Assembly (NCBI GenBank): GCA_902619375.1
Contig: CACNEB010000001.1
Span: forward strand, 157,187-221,186
Direction of reading: 5' to 3'
Source of the DNA: an uncultured Alphaproteobacteria bacterium
GTDB lineage: Bacteria; Pseudomonadota; Alphaproteobacteria; HIMB59
DNA: 64,000 bases
Shown here piece by piece: positions 29,018 to 37,513 of the stretch (position 1 is its first letter; each line of letters starts with the position of its first letter). Below the pieces are notes generated by a model, which did not search any database, had not been told where the DNA came from, and worked only from the letters and a program-made list of their open reading frames with translations. The translations under genes and the position numbers were made by a program.

Positions 29018-29776
29018 TTGAAAAATAAATATTTACTCTGCTGGAATAGATCAAAAAATTCTTTAGATAAAATACCATTCAATAAAGTCCTTGATTTAAA
29101 GCTTTTGTATGGTGTTGATCAACAGATAAAAAAAATAGAGGAAAATACAAAAAACTTTTTAGAAGGTTTAGCTTTTAACCATGGTCTTTTATGGGGTGTA
29201 CGAGGAAGTGGCAAAAGCAGTATTATAAGAGGTATTTTAAAAAATTATGCACATAAATATGATAAATTTGAAACATTAGAAATTAATAGTGAAGATTTAT
29301 CAGATTTACCAAATATTTTTTTAAATTATAAGTTCGATAAAAAAATCATAATATTTATTGACGATCTATCATTTGAACAAAATGATAGAAGATATATTCA
29401 ATTTAAATCGTTTGTCGAAGGATCTTTTTACAACTCAAACTACGAATTTCTAATATATGTCACAAGTAATAGAAGGCATTTAATGAAAAGAGATATGTTA
29501 GATAATGAGAGATCATCTGCAATATCTCAAGATGAGGGGATTGAAGAAAAATTATCTTTATCTGATCGATTTGGATTATGGATTAGTTTTCATAACTTAA
29601 GTAAGAAAGACTTTATCTTAATAATTAAAAATTATTGTAAATTTTATAAAGTAGAATTTGATAATGAGATTGAAAATAGTGCACTCAAATGGATCTTTTC
29701 AAGAGGAAATAGAACAGGTAGATCTGCTTACCAATTTTTTAAATATTATTGTTCTAGTAAGAATATAATTATTTAG
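29018..29776 (+). CDS. DUF815-family AAA+ ATPase
   Basis: A 252-residue P-loop ATPase with Walker A LWGVRGSGKSSI and Walker B IIIFIDDLSF, then ...YVTSNRRHLM as the sensor-1 region and LSDRFGLWISF, all typical of DUF815 proteins. Biological role is not established; in many alphaproteobacteria this gene lies beside yajC, as here. No ATG gives this frame; the TTG at 29018 is the best start. The 3' end overlaps serS by 8 bases. Confidence 0.82.
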   Translation: MKNKYLLCWNRSKNSLDKIPFNKVLDLKLLYGVDQQIKKIEENTKNFLEGLAFNHGLLWGVRGSGKSSIIRGILKNYAHKYDKFETLEINSEDLSDLPNIFLNYKFDKKIIIFIDDLSFEQNDRRYIQFKSFVEGSFYNSNYEFLIYVTSNRRHLMKRDMLDNERSSAISQDEGIEEKLSLSDRFGLWISFHNLSKKDFILIIKNYCKFYKVEFDNEIENSALKWIFSRGNRTGRSAYQFFKYYCSSKNIII

Positions 29777-31028
29777 AGATTTTATCTATATTCCCCATAT
29801 ACGGTTTAAGGACCTGTGGAATACTTATACTACCATCCTCGTTTTGATAGTTTTCCAAAATTGCTATTAATGTCCTCCCCACAGCTAGACCAGATCCATT
29901 TAAAGTGTGAACAAATTTATTTTGATCTGAAACTTTATAACGAGCATTCATTCTCCTAGCTTGAAAAGAATTACAATTACTACAAGAGGATATTTCTCTA
30001 TATTTTCCCTCACCAGGTAACCAAACTTCAATATCATAAGTTTTTTCGGCAGAAAAACCCATATCACCTGAAGATAATAAAATAACTTGGTAAGGAATTT
30101 TTAAATCATCTAGTATAGAAGTTGCACAACTTAACATTCTTTCCAACTCTTTTTCTGACTCATCCTCTTTAGTTATGCTAACTAATTCGACTTTAGAAAA
30201 TTGATGCTGTCTTATCATTCCCCTTGTATCTCTTCCAGCTGCTCCAGCTTCAGATCTATAACATGGTGTCCAAGCTGTGTACCTCAGGGGCAGATTCTTA
30301 TCAGATACGATTTTATCTAATACTAAATTAGTTAATGGAACCTCTGCTGTTGGTATTAACCAATGTTTTGTATTAGTTTTGAATAAATCCTCTGAAAATT
30401 TTGGCAATTGTCCAGTTCCATAAGCTGCAGCATCTCTAACTAAATTAGGAGGATTAATTTCTGTATAGTCAAATTCATTTGTGTGTTTATCCAACATAAA
30501 ATTAGCTATAGCTCTCTCTAATTGAGCAATTTTTTTCTTTAAATAGACAAACCTAGTACCTGAGACTTTCCCAGCTTGCTCAAAATCAATCATTTCCAAG
30601 TTTTCTCCAAGTTCATAATGAGACTTTGGTGTAAAACTAAAAGAGGGAATTTTCCCAACTTGTTTAATTAATTTGTTTGAATTTTCGTCTTTTCCAACAG
30701 GTACATCACTATGTGGGAGGTTTGGCAAACTAGATAAATTGTTTTTTAATTGCTCATCTATTATTGAAATATCATTTTCTAGTTCATCAATCTGATTTTT
30801 AATTAATTGTACTTTTTTTTGTAATTCGGCTTTATCACCGTCGTTAAGATTTGCAAAAGAAGATGATAAATTCTTTCTTTCTGCTCGTAGTTCTTGAGAT
30901 TTAGTTAATATGTCTCTTTTTTTTTTATCAAGTGAGATAATTTCATTAGACTTTGGATCAATAAATCTCTTGTTTAATAATTTATCAAATAAATCTGGAT
31001 TATCTCTTATAAAATTAATATCGTGCAT
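29769..31028 (-). CDS. serS: Seryl-tRNA synthetase
   Basis: A 419-residue class II aminoacyl-tRNA synthetase. The N-terminal helical hairpin (about residues 35-100, a long coiled coil) grips the tRNA-Ser arm; the catalytic domain shows TAEVPLTNL, motif 2 in CYRSEAGAAGRDTRGM and motif 3 near LNGSGLAVGRTLIAI. It follows tatC by 21 bases, the common alphaproteobacterial tatC-serS order. Confidence 0.96.
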   Translation of the reverse strand: MHDINFIRDNPDLFDKLLNKRFIDPKSNEIISLDKKKRDILTKSQELRAERKNLSSSFANLNDGDKAELQKKVQLIKNQIDELENDISIIDEQLKNNLSSLPNLPHSDVPVGKDENSNKLIKQVGKIPSFSFTPKSHYELGENLEMIDFEQAGKVSGTRFVYLKKKIAQLERAIANFMLDKHTNEFDYTEINPPNLVRDAAAYGTGQLPKFSEDLFKTNTKHWLIPTAEVPLTNLVLDKIVSDKNLPLRYTAWTPCYRSEAGAAGRDTRGMIRQHQFSKVELVSITKEDESEKELERMLSCATSILDDLKIPYQVILLSSGDMGFSAEKTYDIEVWLPGEGKYREISSCSNCNSFQARRMNARYKVSDQNKFVHTLNGSGLAVGRTLIAILENYQNEDGSISIPQVLKPYMGNIDKISK

Positions 31029-31049
31029 AATTATCTTTTAATAATATTT

Positions 31050-31811
31050 TCATTCTTTTTTATTGTGACGCTTAGCCATAAATTTAGAAACAAGAATAGA
31101 TATTTCATACAAAATTATTACAGGTAACGCTAGAGAAATTTGTGAAAATGGATCAGGTGGTGTTACAATTGCAGCAAATACAAATGATAAAACAATTGCA
31201 TATTTTCTAAATGAAACTAATTGAGCGACAGTAAGAATTCCAAATTTCACAAGTAATAGTAAAATAACAGGTAATTGAAAAGCTAATCCAAAAGCAAAAA
31301 TAAACGTCATCATCAAGGACAAATATTCGTTCATTTTAGCTTGAAGTGTAATATTGATACCTTCTGCTTGTGAAGTTTGAAAACTTAAAAAAAACTTCCA
31401 TGCTATGGGTGATATTACATAATAAACAACAGCAGCACCTAGGATAAACAAAAAAGGGATGGCTACTAAAGTTGGTAGTGAAATTTGTTTTTCTTTTTTA
31501 AGCAATCCTGGTGAAACAAAAGACCAAATCTGTATTGATAAAAATGGGAAAGAAATAAAAGCTGCTGTAAAAAAAGCTACTTTAACATTCGTTAAAAAAG
31601 CCTCTTGTAAAGCTGTATAAATCAATCCATTACCGTTTCCCAAAATTGATGTGAGAGGTTTAGCTAGAAATTCAAATATTGATTGAGAAAAATAAAAAGA
31701 AACTATAAATGCAACAATAAAAAAAATTATGACATATAAAATTTTTTGTCTTAGTTCTTTTATATGATCAAAGAAATTCATAGAATTATCAACTTCGGTC
31801 ATTGTTTTCAT
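31050..31811 (-). CDS. tatC: Sec-independent protein translocase TatC
   Basis: A 253-residue inner-membrane receptor for twin-arginine signal peptides with six membrane helices. The cytoplasmic N-terminus has the conserved FFDHIKELRQK (HL.ELR motif), and FxxSPGLLKKEK follows the second helix. The annotated ATG overlaps tatB by 23 bases; a second ATG at 31802 would shorten the overlap and is equally possible. The DUF1501 protein at 51454-52602 is a plausible client. Confidence 0.94.
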   Translation of the reverse strand: MKTMTEVDNSMNFFDHIKELRQKILYVIIFFIVAFIVSFYFSQSIFEFLAKPLTSILGNGNGLIYTALQEAFLTNVKVAFFTAAFISFPFLSIQIWSFVSPGLLKKEKQISLPTLVAIPFLFILGAAVVYYVISPIAWKFFLSFQTSQAEGINITLQAKMNEYLSLMMTFIFAFGLAFQLPVILLLLVKFGILTVAQLVSFRKYAIVLSFVFAAIVTPPDPFSQISLALPVIILYEISILVSKFMAKRHNKKE

Positions 31812-32091
31812 CTTTCATAATTTGATCATTACTTTTTTCGATAAATTCATCTAATTCTTTTCCCTCTTTTACTATTGACTCTTTTGTGTCTAAAATTTCC
31901 TTTTTGATATCTTTTACTTCCTCTATATGTGATATCTCATTTACAGTTGATTTAAATTCTCTGGAGAGTTTTCCCAAACCTGAAGTTATACCTTTTAAAA
32001 ATTTAATAACAGTTGGTATTTCTTTAGGGCCTACAACTATTACTATGATAATTAGGATGATGGATATCTCCATCCAACCTAAAGAAAACAT
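31789..32091 (-). CDS. tatB: Sec-independent protein translocase TatB
   Basis: A 100-residue protein with one N-terminal membrane helix (GWMEISIILIIIVIVVGPKEIP, quoted in part as WMEISIILIIIVIVVGPKE), the GP hinge and an amphipathic helix, then a charged tail. The starting Glu in the helix separates TatB from TatA. Its ATG is fused to the tatA stop (TAATG), so the two are translationally coupled. Confidence 0.92.
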   Translation of the reverse strand: MFSLGWMEISIILIIIVIVVGPKEIPTVIKFLKGITSGLGKLSREFKSTVNEISHIEEVKDIKKEILDTKESIVKEGKELDEFIEKSNDQIMKDENNDRS

Positions 32092-32276
32092 TACTGGTCC
32101 TTATTTTGATTGTCTTGATCTGGATTATTTGGTTTATCATCCTCGGCCATATTGCTCTTAAATGACTTAATACCTTTTGCCATATCTGCCATCAAAGAGG
32201 GTATTTTTCCTTTACCAAACAATAATAGAACAATAATTAAAACAATTATCCAATGCCATATGCTAAAAGCACCCAT
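32091..32276 (-). CDS. tatA: Sec-independent protein translocase TatA
   Basis: A 61-residue pore-forming subunit: short N-terminal membrane helix, FGKGKIP hinge, amphipathic helix and a hydrophilic tail rich in Asp, Asn and Gln. First gene of tatA-tatB-tatC, 28 bases after the FbpC-type ATPase gene. Confidence 0.93.
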   Translation of the reverse strand: MGAFSIWHWIIVLIIVLLLFGKGKIPSLMADMAKGIKSFKSNMAEDDKPNNPDQDNQNKDQ

Positions 32277-32304
32277 TTATAAATTTTACTATATTATTGA
32301 TATC

Positions 32305-33351
32305 TTATCTAGGGAAAATGAATACGTGGTTTAGATCTAAAGAAAAAGAAACTGAACTTGCAGGAGCAGGCAAAAATTCTCCAATCAATTTGCTATGAAT
32401 GTGATGTTTATTGTTATTTCTATCATTAACTGTCATATGAATTATCGCACTATTTCCTAAAAATTTAGAATCAACTACTACCCCAGAGTTAGGACTTGTT
32501 AAAGGAGATTTTTCAACATTCAATTTAATAGCCTCAGGTCTAACTACTACATTAACTTCTTGGTTATCTTTTAAATTTTTTGTATCTAGTGAGCCTAAAG
32601 GGGTTTCGCATTTATTATTTAAAACTTTCGTCTGAAAAATATTGACCTCTCCAAACAAAGAGGCAACATAAACATTAGAGGGATTAAAGTAGATTTCACG
32701 AGGTTTTCCTATCTGAACTATTCTTCCATTTTCCATTACAACAATAACATTGCTGAGAAACATAGCCTCTTCGGCATTGTGTGTTACAACGATAGCAGAG
32801 GAGTCCAAGCTATTTATTAAGTGAAGTGTGTCATCAATAATTTCCTTTTTTAAATTAGTATCTAAGTCAGAAAAAGGCTCATCTAAAAGTAATAGTCGTG
32901 GTTGAACAGCTATTGACCTTGCTAATGCTACTCTTTGCTGCTCTCCTCCACTAAGAGCATGAGGATATTTATCAAGAAAATTTTCAACTTTTGCTAATTG
33001 AATAACTTGATCAATCAATTGTTTTTTATTTACTTTAGAGCTTGCGGCAAAACTTATATTTTCTTTTACATTCATGTGAGGAAATAATGCAAAGTCTTGG
33101 AAAACGTAAGAAATTGATCTTTGCTCAGGGGGAGTATTAAATCTTTCATTTGCAACTAATTTACCTTCAAAAGATATTTGTCCCTTTTGAATTTCTTCCA
33201 AACCAGCTATTAATCGAATTAAAGTAGTTTTTCCACAGCCGGAGGGACCCAAAATAGAAACAATTGAATTATGCTCTATTGAAAAACTAAGTTTATTTAT
33301 AGCATTTACCTCACCAAAAGAGTGGTGAAGATCTCTAACATCAAGTATCAT
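32305..33351 (-). CDS. ABC transporter ATP-binding protein, ferric-iron type (FbpC/AfuC-like), orphan
   Basis: A 348-residue importer ATPase with Walker A GPSGCGKTT, Q-loop YVFQDFALFPH, signature LSGGEQQRVALARSIA and Walker B LLLLDEPFSDLD, followed by a TOBE-type regulatory domain from about residue 235. The YVFQDFALFPH and PGE-type layout resemble Fe3+ (FbpC) and sulfate/polyamine importers; iron is my best guess. No binding protein or permease lies nearby. Its start overlaps scpB by 11 bases, so it is co-expressed with chromosome segregation genes. Confidence 0.8.
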   Translation of the reverse strand: MILDVRDLHHSFGEVNAINKLSFSIEHNSIVSILGPSGCGKTTLIRLIAGLEEIQKGQISFEGKLVANERFNTPPEQRSISYVFQDFALFPHMNVKENISFAASSKVNKKQLIDQVIQLAKVENFLDKYPHALSGGEQQRVALARSIAVQPRLLLLDEPFSDLDTNLKKEIIDDTLHLINSLDSSAIVVTHNAEEAMFLSNVIVVMENGRIVQIGKPREIYFNPSNVYVASLFGEVNIFQTKVLNNKCETPLGSLDTKNLKDNQEVNVVVRPEAIKLNVEKSPLTSPNSGVVVDSKFLGNSAIIHMTVNDRNNNKHHIHSKLIGEFLPAPASSVSFSLDLNHVFIFPR

Positions 33352-33991
33352 TATTTTGAGTCAATTGGCTTTTTGAGAACTCATCAAGAGTTTCTGCTTC
33401 ATCTTCATCGTCTATAAATGCCTCATCCATATTTAAATCATCTGAAACCTCTTGAATATTCATTGAAGCAAAATTTTCATCTAATATTCCTGAGTTTTTC
33501 ATTTCCTCTATTCCAGGAAGATTATCTAACGTGCCTAAACCAAAGTGTAAAAGAAAGTCTTCAGTGGTACCCCAAAGAATAGGTCTACCTGGTACCTCTT
33601 TTCGACCTCCTGGAGCTATCCATCCAAACTCCATTAATTGATCAAATATTCCTTGCCCTATAACAACCCCTCTAATACTCTCGATTTCTGATTTTGTTAT
33701 AGGTTGATGATAAACAACTATTGCTAATGTCTCTATTGCTTGTTTTGAAAGTCTTTTTTGTATTTCTTTTTTTTCGTGAAAGATCTCACTTACCTCTGTA
33801 TTTGTTAAGAAAATCCACTTATTGGATATTTTTTTTAAATTTATACCTCTATGTTGATAAGCAGTCTCTAAGTTAGACATGACTTCAGATATATCCTCAT
33901 GAATATCTAATCTTTTTTTGATTTCATTTTCTGAAACTGGCTTACTTGATGCAAATATTAAAGCTTCTATTTTTTGTGAAGTTTCACTCAT
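33341..33991 (-). CDS. scpB: Segregation and condensation protein B
   Basis: A 216-residue ScpB, a winged-helix dimer that binds ScpA and closes the SMC ring. Motifs include KIEALIFASSKPVSENEI at the start, LSKQAIETLAIVVYHQPITKSEIE (quoted in part) and GRKEVPGRPILWGTTEDFLLHFGL. The C-terminal 45 residues are acidic and diverged. It overlaps scpA by 8 bases and the ABC ATPase by 11. Confidence 0.93.
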   Translation of the reverse strand: MSETSQKIEALIFASSKPVSENEIKKRLDIHEDISEVMSNLETAYQHRGINLKKISNKWIFLTNTEVSEIFHEKKEIQKRLSKQAIETLAIVVYHQPITKSEIESIRGVVIGQGIFDQLMEFGWIAPGGRKEVPGRPILWGTTEDFLLHFGLGTLDNLPGIEEMKNSGILDENFASMNIQEVSDDLNMDEAFIDDEDEAETLDEFSKSQLTQNNDT

Positions 33992-34718
33992 CTTTTTTTA
34001 AATATATATCAGAAAATGGCAAAGATTGCTTAATTACTATTTTTTTTTCTTCATTTTTATCTTCTTTTGCCATATGAAGACTTGCATTAAATGTACTAGA
34101 AAAAAATGATTTATTCAAAATATCTGATTTTAAATTATTAGGTAGTAAGCTCTTTAATGTAAACCAATCTTGGTTAGATAGAATTTCCTTAGAAATAACA
34201 TTTTGACCATCCTTAATCGTAAATAATTTAGTTGAGCTAAACTTTAAAGTATATTGTTGATTTCTTTTATGAATATTTGCATAAGCTTTTAAAAGATCAA
34301 TGAGCTTGTCTTTGATTACAAAGTTTTTTTCAATTTTTAATTTATGTTTTTGTGTATTTGGAAAAAATTCTTGTTTGAATTTAGGAAGCTTAAATAATTT
34401 AATACTATTTTTATTTACAAGTTCTAGTATCGTTAATCGATTAGTAAGAAATCTTGTTACTTTTTTAACATCCTCTTCTTTGTCCTTATTTACAAGGTAT
34501 TTGGATTTTAAAAAGACCATAATAGCAGCCATTAGTAAATATTCTGATGCTATCTCTATGCTAACCTTTTTTAAATCTACAATAAAAGCAATATATTGGT
34601 TACAAAGACTAAGTATTGGCAGGTTTTTTAAATCAAATTTATTCTTATGAACAAGTTCTAAAAGAACGTCTAAAGGTCCATTGTAGTCTTTAATGTCTAT
34701 ATTTAGATTAGAATCCAT
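33984..34718 (-). CDS. scpA: Segregation and condensation protein A
   Basis: A 244-residue kleisin. The N-terminal domain contains YNGPLDVLLELVHKNKFDL and the helical YLLMAAIMVFLKSKYL, both typical. The middle linker is Lys/Asn-rich and the C-terminal winged helix is weakly conserved. It overlaps nagZ by 11 bases. ScpA, ScpB and SMC condense and segregate the chromosome. Confidence 0.92.
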   Translation of the reverse strand: MDSNLNIDIKDYNGPLDVLLELVHKNKFDLKNLPILSLCNQYIAFIVDLKKVSIEIASEYLLMAAIMVFLKSKYLVNKDKEEDVKKVTRFLTNRLTILELVNKNSIKLFKLPKFKQEFFPNTQKHKLKIEKNFVIKDKLIDLLKAYANIHKRNQQYTLKFSSTKLFTIKDGQNVISKEILSNQDWFTLKSLLPNNLKSDILNKSFFSSTFNASLHMAKEDKNEEKKIVIKQSLPFSDIYLKKDE

Positions 34719-35724
34719 TAATTTTTAACAATTGATTATACAATTCATGATAGTGATTAATATTAATAGATTTAAAGTCTAATTTTTTCTTATACTGCTG
34801 AAGTTTATTGGATTTAAAAACATTAACGTAATTTTTCGAAAAATTAAACGAATTTATAATTTCACGATATTTATCCAAGTTAGAGCTACAATCTAAAATA
34901 ACATCTAATTTAGAAAAGTTAGCTAACTGAGTAGCTTCCTTAATATTATAAATATTAGCTTTCATTTCCAGATCATCAGATATTAGTAAACCTTTGAACC
35001 CAATTTTTTTTCTAATAATGTTATCAATTATATATTTAGAAAAAGTGGCAATATTATTTTTATCCCAGGATAAATATTTAATATGTGCAGTCATTGCAAA
35101 AGGTATTTTATTAAAATATTTAAATATTTTTATGTGGTCTTGGAGAGAAGATTTACTTAATTTTGTTATTGGCAAAGTTAAATGTGAGTCTTTATTTGTT
35201 ACACCATGTCCTGGGATATGTTTCATTATTGGAATTAGTCCAAAGTAACTCAAGTTATCTAGTAATATTTTCTGCAAAATTATATTGATATTAATATTGG
35301 GTCCAAAAGTTCTTTTTTTGATCATTAGGATTGTATTTTTAATTGGTAAATCTAGGACTGGAACAGTGTTAACATCAAAATTTAGTTTTTTTAAATAATA
35401 CGATGTTATGAAAGATTTTAAAAAAACTAACTGTTTGGATAAAGAGGGGTATCTTAAATAAATCTTATATAACTCAAAATTATCTAAAAAATTAAATTCT
35501 TTGAATTTTTTAAATCTATTTACGATACCACCCTCTTGATCAATAAATATTAATGTATTTTTACTTAACGATTTAATTGATTGATTTAACTTTGAAATTT
35601 GAGAAATATTACTGATATTTCTTGCAAAAATTATTACCCCAAAAGGTTTTATCTCAGAAATAAAATTTTTTTCTTGTCTAGATAAAGAAATACTTTTTAT
35701 GGATATAATTATTGGAAAGTTCAT
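34708..35724 (-). CDS. nagZ: Beta-N-acetylhexosaminidase (NagZ, GH3 family)
   Basis: A 338-residue glycoside hydrolase that removes N-acetylglucosamine from muropeptides during cell-wall recycling. The catalytic loop has KHIPGHGVTNKDSH (KH.PGHG....DSH) and the nucleophile Asp is in LLISDDLEMKA. The sequence is Lys/Asn/Ile-rich, reflecting extreme A+T content, and the C-terminus is shorter than in enterobacteria. The ATG overlaps the stop of the newly noted small membrane protein gene (ATGA). Confidence 0.9.
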   Translation of the reverse strand: MNFPIIISIKSISLSRQEKNFISEIKPFGVIIFARNISNISQISKLNQSIKSLSKNTLIFIDQEGGIVNRFKKFKEFNFLDNFELYKIYLRYPSLSKQLVFLKSFITSYYLKKLNFDVNTVPVLDLPIKNTILMIKKRTFGPNININIILQKILLDNLSYFGLIPIMKHIPGHGVTNKDSHLTLPITKLSKSSLQDHIKIFKYFNKIPFAMTAHIKYLSWDKNNIATFSKYIIDNIIRKKIGFKGLLISDDLEMKANIYNIKEATQLANFSKLDVILDCSSNLDKYREIINSFNFSKNYVNVFKSNKLQQYKKKLDFKSININHYHELYNQLLKINGF

Positions 35725-35867
35725 TTAATAAAATCAAATTCATCAGCAGTAATAGTTATAAAATTATCAAAAAAAATATACTTAAAGTAATTATCAAATA
35801 ACAGATAGGAAAATAATAAAGTCAGTATAAGAAAAAAAATTATTATTACTATTTTTAGATTTTTCAC
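35721..35867 (-). CDS. Small single-span membrane protein between argS and nagZ (48 residues)
   Basis: A GTG at 35867 opens 49 codons ending with TGA at 35723-35721. The GTG overlaps the argS stop (GTGA) and the TGA overlaps the nagZ start (ATGA), so the frame is locked into translational coupling on both sides. The product has Lys-Asn-Leu-Lys, then a hydrophobic helix of about 20 residues (residues 6-24, mostly I, F and L), then a Tyr/Asp/Phe-rich tail of about 24 residues. In other alphaproteobacteria a SPOR-domain protein (membrane anchor plus murein-binding domain) is encoded at this spot. This looks like a version reduced to the anchor; function is unproven. Confidence 0.72.
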   Translation of the reverse strand: MKNLKIVIIIFFLILTLLFSYLLFDNYFKYIFFDNFITITADEFDFIK

Positions 35868-37513
35868 ATCTTTAATTTAGGCTTTATACCTAAAATTTTT
35901 AATCCTTCGTCTAAGACATTTTGATAATTATGTAATAACTTAATTATATTAGAAGAAATATTATTCTCATTATCTAAAAATTTTAATGATGGTTTATTTT
36001 TTGAGGAGGACCATAATGTATGAAAATATGAAGACAAGTTCTCTAAGTAGTGTGCAATTAAATGAACTTCTTTTTTTAAATATGCAGATTTTACTACGTC
36101 ATCCCATTCCAATATTTTTTTATATAAGTTTTTTAATTCTGAAGTAATTAAAACGGGTGTATCAACAACTTTATTTACTTTATTTAAAATAGATTGTGTT
36201 CTAGCATAAGAGTACTGAATATAATAAATAGGATTTTCCTTATTCTCTCTCTTAATTAAATCTATGTCTAAATCCATATGAGTATCATTTTTTCTGTATG
36301 ACATAAAATATCTAAAATTATCAATTCCTATTTCATCTATTAAATTTTTAAGTTCAAAAATGTTACCCTCTCTTTTTGAGAGTTTTTGTATTTTATTATC
36401 GCGTTTTAAATTGACAATTTGGCAAAAAACAACTGAAAAATCAATTTTTGGATTTAAAGAAGTTATCGCTGATGACAATCTTTTGAGATATCCTAAATGA
36501 TCTGCACCCCATATATTTATTAATTTATTAAATCCTCTTTGAAATTTATCTTCATGATAAGCAATGTCATTTGCAAAATAAGTAGGAGTACCATCATTTT
36601 TAGTTAATGCTCTATCTTCATCATCTTCAAAAAGAGTTGATTTAAATATTGTCAGCTGATTATCCTTTAAAGTGCCCGTAAAATCTTTAGGAGCATTTAA
36701 TTGACCTTCATATATTAAATCTTTTTGCTTTAATTTTTCAAAAATTAATGGGAGGTGGCCCTTGTCAATAATGTTTGTTTCGTATGATATTTGATCAAAT
36801 TTTATCCCTGCTGTGCCAAGTGTTTGAAGCGTCTGATTGACAAGATTTTCTATAGCATAATTTACAATGTTGTTTTTCTCATCAGAACTTAACTTATTAT
36901 CAAATAGTGGTTTAAATTTTTCGTAACAGTTCTTTGCTATATCATTAATGTAATCACCTTTGTAAAATTGTTTTTCATTAAGATTTAAATTATATGTATG
37001 TGAAATAGAATAAAGTATTGAAGACAGAAATTCATTAATTTGATTACCTGAGTTATTTACATAATATTCACGAGTTACAGGATGTCCAAAATACTCAAAT
37101 AAATTAGATAAAATATCCCCAACAACTGCACCTCTTCCATGTGCTAAGTGTAATGGGCCAGTTGGATTAGCAGATACAAATTCAATATTTACTTTTTCAT
37201 TTTCAGTTAATTCTTTTTCATTATTAAATAATTGAGGGTTAAAACTTTCATCCTTGAGAAAAAAATTTATAAAACCAGGTCCAGCAATTTCTACTTTTTC
37301 AAAATTATTTAAGTTAATGCCATTTAAAATAATATTTGCTAATTGATTTGGATTTTTTCCAAATATTTTTGAAAATTTTAGAGCAGCATTAGTTGTAAAA
37401 TCACCTTTTTTGTCAAAAAGTGTTTCAACTTCAACATCTTCAAAATTAATACTAACGTTCTTATCAATTTTGATTATTATTTCAAAAAGAGATTTTTTTA
37501 AATTATGTAACAT
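35864..37513 (-). CDS. argS: Arginyl-tRNA synthetase
   Basis: A 549-residue class I synthetase. Visible parts are the N-terminal Add-1 domain, the HIGH-like PTGPLHLAHGRGAVVGD, and the C-terminal DALR anticodon-binding domain (YIQYSYARTQSIL). The KMSKS-like loop is replaced by QKLSKREG, usual in bacterial ArgRS. The ATG overlaps dgt by 11 bases. Length is slightly below the 560-590 of most bacteria. Confidence 0.95.
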   Translation of the reverse strand: MLHNLKKSLFEIIIKIDKNVSINFEDVEVETLFDKKGDFTTNAALKFSKIFGKNPNQLANIILNGINLNNFEKVEIAGPGFINFFLKDESFNPQLFNNEKELTENEKVNIEFVSANPTGPLHLAHGRGAVVGDILSNLFEYFGHPVTREYYVNNSGNQINEFLSSILYSISHTYNLNLNEKQFYKGDYINDIAKNCYEKFKPLFDNKLSSDEKNNIVNYAIENLVNQTLQTLGTAGIKFDQISYETNIIDKGHLPLIFEKLKQKDLIYEGQLNAPKDFTGTLKDNQLTIFKSTLFEDDEDRALTKNDGTPTYFANDIAYHEDKFQRGFNKLINIWGADHLGYLKRLSSAITSLNPKIDFSVVFCQIVNLKRDNKIQKLSKREGNIFELKNLIDEIGIDNFRYFMSYRKNDTHMDLDIDLIKRENKENPIYYIQYSYARTQSILNKVNKVVDTPVLITSELKNLYKKILEWDDVVKSAYLKKEVHLIAHYLENLSSYFHTLWSSSKNKPSLKFLDNENNISSNIIKLLHNYQNVLDEGLKILGIKPKLKM

